Of a stretch of 11,226 nt of DNA, positions 5,492 to 11,226 are shown piece after piece. The position numbers and the translations under genes were made by a program. The DNA is from Nitrospirae bacterium GWC2_56_14 (GTDB lineage Bacteria > Nitrospirota > UBA9217), in assembly GCA_001803705.1 (NCBI GenBank), contig MHDY01000014.1, positions 5,508-16,733 on the forward strand, written 5' to 3'. The notes under the pieces are model-generated. The model was not told the origin of the DNA, searched no databases, and saw nothing but the letters and a program-made list of their open reading frames with translations. Each line of letters opens with the position of its first letter. The first letter of the stretch is position 1.

Positions 5492-7720
5492 TTAAATGAT
5501 CTCCAGATTCGCATACTTCACCGCCAGCGTCTTCACCCCGTGCCCAGGGAAACTGACGCTGATCTTGAGATCATCGCCCGCCCCTTCCGACCGCTGCACG
5601 GTGCCGAGACCGAACTTGGCATGACGCACCACCGCTCCGTTGTAAAAGGGGGATGCTGCCCCGCCCTTCTGGCTCGTTGGCGCTGCGGTCCGGACCAGGG
5701 ACGGCTCTTTCCGGATGGGATGCGAAATGGATGCGTTCCATCGCTGCGGTTCCCTGACCTGAACAGTCGCCGCGAAATCACACCCGGTCATCTCGATCGC
5801 TTCGTCCGGGATGTCCTGGATGAAGCGCGACACCAGGTTCGCCTGCGGATACCCGTAGAGCCGGCGTTCCCGGGCATGGGTGAGGATGAGGCGCTCCTTG
5901 GCCCGGGTCATGCCAACGTAGCAGAGCCTGCGTTCCTCCTCAAGCTCATCTTCATTCTCAGCGGACCGGGAATGGGGGAACAGCCCCTCTTCCATACCGG
6001 CCAGGAACACCACGGCGAATTCGAGCCCCTTGGCGCTATGGAGCGTCATGAGCGTCACCGAATCGACGTTCCCGCGCCTGCCTTCGGCAGACATCTGCTG
6101 TTCCGAGTCGGTCATGAGCGCCACCTGGTCCAGGAACGTATCGAGCGTCCCGTCCCGGTGCTGCTCCAGGAAATCCTCGGTAGCGGTCATGAGTTCCGTC
6201 AGGTTCTCGAGCCTGATCCGGGATTCGATGGACTTTTCCTGCTCCAGGGCCGTGCCGTACCCGCTTTCGAAGATCACCCGTCTCACCAGGTCCGTGATCG
6301 TCAAAACGCCCGTCAGTTCCCGCAGACGGTCCATCATGGCGGTAAATTCCCGGAGCTTCCTCTTTGCCGCCGGGGTCACGTCGGTCTGCTCCGCGCCGGC
6401 AACCGCCTGATACAGGCCGGTGCCTGCCAGGTTTGCGGCGCGCTCCAGTTTGTCGATGGTGGTATCGCCGATGCCCCGGGCAGGCACGTTGATGATCCTG
6501 CGCAGGCTTACCACGTCAGCGGGATTATGCAGCACCCGCAAATAGGCGATGATGTCCTTGATCTCCTTGCGGTCGTAGAACCGCAGGCCTCCGAAGATCC
6601 GGTACGGGATCCCCCGGTCCCGGAGAGCGTCCTCCAGGGCGCGCGACTGGGCGTTGGTGCGGTACAGGATCGCGATCTCGCGCAGGCTCCTGCCTTCATC
6701 GATCTGCTGCTGGATGGTCCGGCAGATGTAGCGGGCCTCGTCCTTCTCGTCCGTTGCCTTGTAGCTGAGGATCTTCTCGCCGCCGCGCTTCTCGGTCCAG
6801 AGCTCTTTCTTTTTCCTGCCCAGGTTGCGGCTGACCACGGCGCCGGCCGCGCCCAGGATATTGCTCGTTGAACGGTAGTTCTGCTCAAGCTTGATGACCT
6901 TGACGTTGGGAAAGTCCCTCTCGAAGTTCAGGATGTTCGAGATATCGGCGCCCCGGAAACGGTAGATGCTCTGGTCGTCGTCGCCCACCACGCAGAGGTT
7001 CTTGTGCTTCCCGGTCAAAAGCCTGATAAAGCGGTACTGGGCATGGTTCGTGTCCTGGTACTCGTCGATCAGGATGTGCTTGAACAGGTCCTGGTAGTAG
7101 GCCAGCACCTCCGGGTGACCCTCGAAGAGCCTCACCGTCAGCATGAGCAGGTCGTCGAAATCAACCCCGCCCGATTCCTTCAGCTTCTCGCTGTAGAGCG
7201 CATAGACGCGGGAGACAGCCTCGTCAAAGCCGAACCGGGCGCCTGTTTTTGCGAACTGATCCGCGTCAATCAGGTTGTTCTTGAGTGCGCTGATGCGCGC
7301 CACGATCGCCCGCGGCTGGTACTGCTCGGCATCGATCCTGAGGTCCGCCATGCAGGCCTTGATGAGCGAGGACCGGTCCGTCTCGTCATAGATCACGAAC
7401 TGCTTCTGGTATCCCAGCTCGCTGATATGCTGCCGCAGGATGCGGACGCACGACGAATGGAACGTGCTGATCCAGAGCCGGTTCAGCGGGACCTTGATGA
7501 TCCGCTCCACCCGCTCCCGCATTTCATTGGCGGCCTTGTTCGTAAACGTGACCGCCAGGATATTGCTGGGATCGACGTGCCGCTCGCGGATCAGGTGCGC
7601 GATCCTGCTGGTGATCACCCGTGTCTTGCCGCTGCCCGCGCCGGCCAGGATCAAGAGCGGCCCGTCGCCGTACAGGACAGCCTCGCGTTGAGGGGGATTG
7701 AGATTTTCTAAGTAATCCAT
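5492..7720 (-). CDS. pcrA: UvrD/PcrA-type superfamily 1A DNA helicase
   Basis: A 742-residue ATP-dependent 3'-5' helicase for excision repair, removal of recombinase filaments and transcription-replication conflict. Motifs in order: Q-motif LNPPQREAV (7-15), Walker A AGAGSGKT (26-33), TFTNKAANEM, DEYQDTN (219-225), GDDDQSIYRFRGAD (246-259), LEQNYRST (278-285), TLMTLHSAKGLEF (556-568) and YVGMTRAKERL (601-611). The C-terminal 50 residues (GAVVRHAKFGLGTV onward) match the Tudor-like domain that binds RNA polymerase in PcrA/UvrD. The frame stays open upstream to an ATG at 7783, but those 21 codons are heptamer repeat; the ATG at 7720 gives the standard N-terminus MDYLENLNPPQ. No Shine-Dalgarno precedes it, and the upstream repeat could fold into a hairpin, so its translation may depend on glmS. 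PcrA versus UvrD naming is a matter of convention. Confidence 0.95.
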   Translation of the reverse strand: MDYLENLNPPQREAVLYGDGPLLILAGAGSGKTRVITSRIAHLIRERHVDPSNILAVTFTNKAANEMRERVERIIKVPLNRLWISTFHSSCVRILRQHISELGYQKQFVIYDETDRSSLIKACMADLRIDAEQYQPRAIVARISALKNNLIDADQFAKTGARFGFDEAVSRVYALYSEKLKESGGVDFDDLLMLTVRLFEGHPEVLAYYQDLFKHILIDEYQDTNHAQYRFIRLLTGKHKNLCVVGDDDQSIYRFRGADISNILNFERDFPNVKVIKLEQNYRSTSNILGAAGAVVSRNLGRKKKELWTEKRGGEKILSYKATDEKDEARYICRTIQQQIDEGRSLREIAILYRTNAQSRALEDALRDRGIPYRIFGGLRFYDRKEIKDIIAYLRVLHNPADVVSLRRIINVPARGIGDTTIDKLERAANLAGTGLYQAVAGAEQTDVTPAAKRKLREFTAMMDRLRELTGVLTITDLVRRVIFESGYGTALEQEKSIESRIRLENLTELMTATEDFLEQHRDGTLDTFLDQVALMTDSEQQMSAEGRRGNVDSVTLMTLHSAKGLEFAVVFLAGMEEGLFPHSRSAENEDELEEERRLCYVGMTRAKERLILTHARERRLYGYPQANLVSRFIQDIPDEAIEMTGCDFAATVQVREPQRWNASISHPIRKEPSLVRTAAPTSQKGGAASPFYNGAVVRHAKFGLGTVQRSEGAGDDLKISVSFPGHGVKTLAVKYANLEII

Positions 7721-7724
7721 GTCT

Positions 7725-7798
7725 ATTGCGGATTGCGGAATGCGGAATGCGGAATGAACGGACTTTAAATCCGAAATCCGCAATCCGAAATCCGCAAT
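7725..7798 (-). repeat. Inverted heptamer arrays forming a 28-bp stem before pcrA
   Basis: The 82-bp glmS-pcrA spacer holds two heptamer arrays in opposite orientation. Four units ATTGCGG/AATGCGG lie at 7725-7752 and four units AATCCGA/AATCCGC at 7768-7795. The arms 7725-7752 and 7771-7798 pair over 28 bp with 24 matches, around an 18-nt loop (7753-7770). The right end is 4 nt from the glmS stop codon (7803-7805) and the left end is 4 nt from the pcrA ATG (7720). No terminator-type U-run follows, so the predicted RNA hairpin is more likely to affect translation, processing or stability than to end transcription. Confidence 0.88.
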
Positions 7799-7802
7799 TG
7801 CA

Positions 7803-9632
7803 TCACTCCACCGTTACGCTCTTGGCTAGATTTCGGGGCTGATCTACATCGGCGCCGCGCAGCACGGCAATGTGGTATGCCAACAGCTGGAGCGGGATGG
7901 ACATGAGGATCGGCATCAGGAGCTGGTTCGTCGCAGGCACGGAGACTGCATGGTCCACGCGTTTGACGATCTCGGTGTCTCCCTCGGTCGTGATGGCGAT
8001 GACGATCCCGCCGCGCGCCTTCACTTCTTCGATATTGGCCAGGATCTTTTCATAGACGCCGTTTTTGCCGGCCAGGACCACGACGGGCATATTCTCGTCG
8101 ATCAGCGCGATGGGGCCGTGTTTCATTTCACCCGCGGGATACCCCTCGGCATGGATATAGGAGATCTCTTTCAATTTAAGCGCGCCTTCCAGGGCCACCG
8201 GAAAATTGGGCCCCCTGCCGAGGTACAGAAAATCGTTGGCTTTGAAGAAAAGCTTCGCGATCTGCTCGATGCGTTCGTTGTCCTCGAGGCAGCGCTCCAC
8301 GAGCGCGGGGATGTGCACCAGGTCCGCAAGCTTTTTCTTCAGCTCGTCCACACCGATCGTTTTGCGCATGCCGGCGAAGAACAGTCCGAAGAGGTAGAGC
8401 GCCGTCAGCTGCGCCGTAAAGGCCTTGGTCGAAGCAACACCGATCTCGGGCCCGGCGTGGGTATAGACCACGCCGTCGGCCTCGCGGCTCGCCGTGGAGC
8501 CCACGACATTGCAGACGACAATGACCGTTGCCCCTTTTTTCTTCGCCTCGCGCATGGCGGCAAGCGTATCAGCGGTCTCACCCGACTGGGTAATGGCGAT
8601 GAACAGATCGTCGGGTCCCACCAGCGGGGTGCGGTACCGGAACTCCGATGCGATATCGACCTCGGTAGGGATCGATGCGAGCTCCTCGATCATGTACTTG
8701 CCCGCCAGGCCGGCATGCCATGACGTTCCGCAGGCCACAATAAAGAGTTTTTTGATCCTCGCCAGGCGCTCCTGGCTGATGTTGATCTCCTCCAGATGGA
8801 TGGCCCCTGTTTCCTGGGACAGGCGGCCCCGGATGGTGTCCGTGATCGCCCGGGGCTGCTCGAAGATCTCCTTCAGCATGAAGTGGCGGTAGCCGCCCTT
8901 TTCCGCCATCACCGGGTTCCAGAGCACGCGGGTGATCTCGCGGGTCACTTCATTTCCCGTGAGGTCCGTAATGCGCACGCCCACTTCCGAAAGGATGGCC
9001 ATCTCGTCGTCGTCCAGGAACAGCACGTCGCGCGTGCGGTGCAGGATGGCGGGGATGTCTGAGGCGAGGAAGAACTCTCCCTGACCCAGCCCCACGACCA
9101 GGGGACTGCCCTTCCGCGCGCCTACGACGATCTCGGGGTCGCGCGCGTCGATGACGGCGATGGCATAGGCCCCTTCCAGGTGGCGCGTCGCCTCCCGGAC
9201 AGCTGTTTCAAGGCTCACGCCGTCTTTGGCCAGGCTGTCGATCAGATGGGCAATGACTTCCGTGTCCGTTTCGGACAGAAAGGTGCGGCCTTTGGCAGCC
9301 AGTTCCTTTTTGAGCGTAATGTAATTTTCGATGATGCCGTTATGCACGACCACGATGTTTCCGGCGCGGTGCGGATGGGCGTTCTCCTCGGAAGGCCTGC
9401 CGTGCGTGGCCCAGCGGACATGGCCGATGCCGATCCTGCCGCTCAAGGATTCGCTGCGAAGCAAGGTCTCCAGGTTCTGGAGCTTGCCTACGGCCCGGCG
9501 GACCTCGATCGTATTGTTCTGCATGACAGCCACGCCTGAAGAATCGTAGCCGCGGTATTCAAGTTTTTTGAGCCCCTCGATCAGGATGGGGACCGCAGGT
9601 TCTTTGCCGATATAGCCGATAATTCCGCACAT
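7803..9632 (-). CDS. glmS: Glutamine-fructose-6-phosphate aminotransferase (isomerising)
   Basis: A 609-residue enzyme that makes glucosamine-6-phosphate from fructose-6-phosphate and glutamine, the first committed step to UDP-GlcNAc. The N-terminal class II glutaminase (about 2-240) has the nucleophile Cys2 (exposed after Met removal), Arg73 in HVRWATHG, Asn98-Gly99 and Asp123. Two SIS sugar-isomerase domains follow (about 290-425 and 460-600) with CGTSWHAG, ITQSGETADT, GVASTKAF, LGRGPNFPVALEGALKLKE and HGPIALI. The C-terminus DVDQPRNLAKSVTVE is the family ending, with its catalytic Lys at 604. The ATG at 9632 has GAGGTG 9 nt upstream. I see no sign of a glmS ribozyme in the 79-nt leader. 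Placement after glmU is a common bacterial arrangement. Confidence 0.98.
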   Translation of the reverse strand: MCGIIGYIGKEPAVPILIEGLKKLEYRGYDSSGVAVMQNNTIEVRRAVGKLQNLETLLRSESLSGRIGIGHVRWATHGRPSEENAHPHRAGNIVVVHNGIIENYITLKKELAAKGRTFLSETDTEVIAHLIDSLAKDGVSLETAVREATRHLEGAYAIAVIDARDPEIVVGARKGSPLVVGLGQGEFFLASDIPAILHRTRDVLFLDDDEMAILSEVGVRITDLTGNEVTREITRVLWNPVMAEKGGYRHFMLKEIFEQPRAITDTIRGRLSQETGAIHLEEINISQERLARIKKLFIVACGTSWHAGLAGKYMIEELASIPTEVDIASEFRYRTPLVGPDDLFIAITQSGETADTLAAMREAKKKGATVIVVCNVVGSTASREADGVVYTHAGPEIGVASTKAFTAQLTALYLFGLFFAGMRKTIGVDELKKKLADLVHIPALVERCLEDNERIEQIAKLFFKANDFLYLGRGPNFPVALEGALKLKEISYIHAEGYPAGEMKHGPIALIDENMPVVVLAGKNGVYEKILANIEEVKARGGIVIAITTEGDTEIVKRVDHAVSVPATNQLLMPILMSIPLQLLAYHIAVLRGADVDQPRNLAKSVTVE

Positions 9633-9668
9633 AGATCAAAACACCTCAGTTCGTAACACCTTGTGAGT

Positions 9669-9717
9669 CTTACTTCTTACTTCTTGCCTCTTACTTCTCA
9701 CTTTTCACTTCTCACTT
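9669..9717 (-). repeat. Heptamer array across the glmU stop codon (CTTACTT family)
   Basis: Seven tandem 7-bp units on the plus strand, from CTTACTT at 9669-9675 to CTCACTT at 9711-9717, with one more diverged unit at 9683-9689. As transcribed the unit is AAGTAAG or AAGTGAG. The last unit overlaps the end of glmU: the TGA stop (9712-9714) lies inside it. The glmS ribosome binding site (9642-9647) is outside the array. Confidence 0.9.
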
Positions 9718-11094
9718 CTTCTGCTTCATCTTCCTTCGCCGTGCGGCAAAGCCTTCGCGAAGGTCCTGCGGCGAGCGGCTGATGGCCAGGGCGTCAGCCG
9801 GGACATTCTTCGTGATCGTCGAGCCTGCGCCGATAAGCGCTCCGCGACCGATCCGGACCGGCGCCACCAGTTGGCTGTCGCTGCCGACGAAGACCCCGTC
9901 CTCGATGATCGTGGGGAATTTCTCGAACCCGTCATAGTTGCAGGTGATCACGCCGGCGCCGATGTTCACGTCTTTTCCCACGGTAGCGTCGCCGATATAG
10001 GCGAGATGATTTGCCTTGCTGCCTTCGCCGATCGTTGATTTCTTGATCTCCACAAAGTTGCCGACCCTGGCCCGGGCGCCGATAACGGAGCCGGGACGGA
10101 GATGCGCGAAAGGCCCCACGGACGCGTTGTCGGAGATCGAGGCCTGTTCGATCACCGAGCAATCCTTGATCGTCACGTCATTGCCGAGGGTGCTGTCCAG
10201 GATCCGGCTGCCGGAAAAGAGCGTGCACCCCTTGCCGATCGCGGTCTTTCCTTCGAGCCTGACGTTCGGATAGAGAATACAATCGCTGCCCAGTGTGACC
10301 TCGCTCCCGATGAAGGTCGCGTTGGGGTCGAGCATGGTCACGCCGGCCAGCATCCAGGCGCGGTTGATACGGGTACGCATGATGTCTTCGGCGCGGCTCA
10401 GGTCGACCCGCGTATTGACCCCCATGACCTCATCAGGGTCTCCGCAGACCAGGCCCGCTACAACGAGCCGCTTTTTCCGCGCCAGCGTTATCGTATCGGG
10501 CAGATAATATTCCCCCTGGGCGTTAGTATTCTTGATGGACTTCAGCGCTTCCAGCAGGAACCGCTGTTCAAAGCAGTAGATGCCGGCATTCACTTCGTTG
10601 ATCTTTTTCTGGGCCGTAGTGGCGTCTTTCTCTTCAATAATGCGCGTGATGCCGCCCTTGCCCCGCACGACCCTGCCGTACCCGAAGGGTTCCTGCACCA
10701 CGGCCGTCATGACCGTCACTGCGGCCCGGGACGCGGCATGGAGCTCGACGATCGAACGCAGCGTAGCCGTGGTGAGAAGCGGCGTATCAGCGCAGAGGAT
10801 CAGGACCGGCCCTTTTGCCGCGGCAATGACCTCCTGTGCCTGCATTACCGCATGTCCCGTGCCGAGCTGCTCTGTCTGGAGCGCGATGGCCGCGTTGTAC
10901 CCTTCCGCTATTTTTCGCACCCGGTCGGCCTGGTGTCCCAGCACCACAACGGTCTTCCCGGCAGCGAGCCCGGAAACAGCTTCCAGGACATGCTGGAGCA
11001 GCGGCCGTCCTGCAAGGGGGTGCAGCGCTTTGGCAAGGCCTGACTTCATTCTCGTCCCCAGCCCTGCGGCAAGGATCACCACGGTCGGTTTCAT
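9712..11094 (-). CDS. glmU: Bifunctional N-acetylglucosamine-1-phosphate uridyltransferase / glucosamine-1-phosphate acetyltransferase
   Basis: A 460-residue cytosolic enzyme for the last two steps to UDP-GlcNAc. The N-terminal pyrophosphorylase domain (about 1-230) has LAAGLGTRMKS (9-19), QLGTGHAV (77-83), CADTPLL (101-107), GYGRVVR (138-144), NAGIYCF (169-175) and GVNTR (225-229). The C-terminal left-handed beta-helix (about 255-440) has hexapeptide repeats and the acetyltransferase site, including His363 in SKANHLAYIGD and NYDGFEKF (386-393). The last residues are a basic tail, RRRKMKQKK. The ATG overlaps the TGA of the upstream gene as ATGA, with GGAGG about 10 nt upstream, so translation is probably coupled. 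The stop codon lies in a heptamer array that may have set the exact 3' end of the gene. Confidence 0.98.
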   Translation of the reverse strand: MKPTVVILAAGLGTRMKSGLAKALHPLAGRPLLQHVLEAVSGLAAGKTVVVLGHQADRVRKIAEGYNAAIALQTEQLGTGHAVMQAQEVIAAAKGPVLILCADTPLLTTATLRSIVELHAASRAAVTVMTAVVQEPFGYGRVVRGKGGITRIIEEKDATTAQKKINEVNAGIYCFEQRFLLEALKSIKNTNAQGEYYLPDTITLARKKRLVVAGLVCGDPDEVMGVNTRVDLSRAEDIMRTRINRAWMLAGVTMLDPNATFIGSEVTLGSDCILYPNVRLEGKTAIGKGCTLFSGSRILDSTLGNDVTIKDCSVIEQASISDNASVGPFAHLRPGSVIGARARVGNFVEIKKSTIGEGSKANHLAYIGDATVGKDVNIGAGVITCNYDGFEKFPTIIEDGVFVGSDSQLVAPVRIGRGALIGAGSTITKNVPADALAISRSPQDLREGFAARRRKMKQKK

Positions 11095-11225
11095 GCCTTG
11101 GAAGCCTCCGTGTTAACGTTGCACTTAAGTTTATTGGCCTGGATCTCGCTCAGTGACACCAGCCCGAGAGAAACGATGAACTTCATGCCTTCATCAACGG
11201 ACATGTTGAGGCGGTGCACTTCCGC
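11091..11225 (-). CDS. C-terminal 44 residues of a probable DUF502 (COV-like) membrane protein, partial
   Basis: Only the 3' end is in the window; the gene continues past the right edge. The frame encodes 44 residues and ends with a TGA that overlaps the glmU ATG by 4 nt. The segment LNMSVDEGMKFIVSLGLV (residues 6-23) resembles the conserved C-terminal motif of DUF502 proteins (a pattern like MSVEEALKLIxSGGV); these are integral membrane proteins of unknown role related to plant COV1. The tail NKLKCNVNTEASKA is not informative. With so short a stretch the family call is tentative, but the coding frame is well supported by the ATGA overlap and by a ribosome binding site for glmU within it. Confidence 0.55.
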   Translation of the reverse strand, partial: AEVHRLNMSVDEGMKFIVSLGLVSLSEIQANKLKCNVNTEASKA

Positions 11226-11226
11226 A

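Noticed and set aside
7721..7783. N-terminal extension of PcrA to an ATG at 7783
   Set aside because: The extra 21 codons are translated heptamer repeat and do not match the family; the N-terminus starting at 7720 aligns with known PcrA/UvrD starts.
7725..7798. Intrinsic terminator between glmS and pcrA
   Set aside because: The stem is strong, but no U-run follows it in the direction of transcription; the next bases are AGAC and the start codon.
9633..9711. glmS ribozyme or riboswitch in the glmS leader
   Set aside because: The leader is only 79 nt, mostly heptamer repeat, and shows none of the ribozyme core that I could recognise.
3156..9717. CRISPR-like array
   Set aside because: The repeats are contiguous 7-mers with no spacers and there are no cas genes.

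Overview
The window is a block of bacterial housekeeping genes, almost all on the minus strand, from a Gram-negative organism. The outer membrane is inferred from a membrane-anchored, periplasm-facing SurA/PpiD-type chaperone. A complete GatCAB amidotransferase implies that Asn-tRNA and/or Gln-tRNA is made indirectly. The moderately GC-rich coding sequence, a receiver-PilZ protein and repeat-filled spacers would suit Nitrospirota or a former deltaproteobacterial lineage. That placement is an inference from general gene style, not a marker-gene result.

Layout. Positions 1-226 hold no gene I can support, only a perfect 19-bp inverted repeat built from 9-mers. A plus-strand receiver-PilZ (c-di-GMP) protein follows at 227-949. 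It meets, with no gap, the end of a long minus-strand series that in transcription order runs: DUF502-like 3' end (partial), glmU, glmS, pcrA/uvrD, gatC, panD, gatA, gatB, and a short SurA-N/PpiD-like protein. All eight complete genes of this series look intact. Catalytic residues known from the families are visible in GlmU, GlmS, PcrA, PanD and GatA.

How they work together. GlmS makes glucosamine-6-phosphate from fructose-6-phosphate and glutamine, and GlmU turns glucosamine-1-phosphate into UDP-GlcNAc for peptidoglycan and LPS. GatCAB also spends glutamine, amidating Asp-tRNA(Asn) and/or Glu-tRNA(Gln). PanD, sitting between gatC and gatA, decarboxylates aspartate to beta-alanine for pantothenate and CoA. 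PcrA is a repair and transcription-conflict helicase. The same-strand layout, the ATGA overlap DUF502/glmU and the 2-nt gap panD/gatA point to one operon, or a few overlapping transcripts, probably started upstream of the window.

The unusual part is the spacers. Five of the spacers in the minus-strand series carry tandem heptanucleotide arrays that begin within about 5 nt of the upstream stop codon. Three share the AATCCGM family, one is CTCCTGA-type and one CTTACTT-type. One array supplies the Shine-Dalgarno sequence of gatC, one contains the glmU stop codon, and one is arranged as a 28-bp inverted repeat ending 4 nt before the pcrA start codon. I see no phage, IS, CRISPR, tRNA or rRNA. The genes are ordinary; the heptamer arrays are the best candidate for something under-described.
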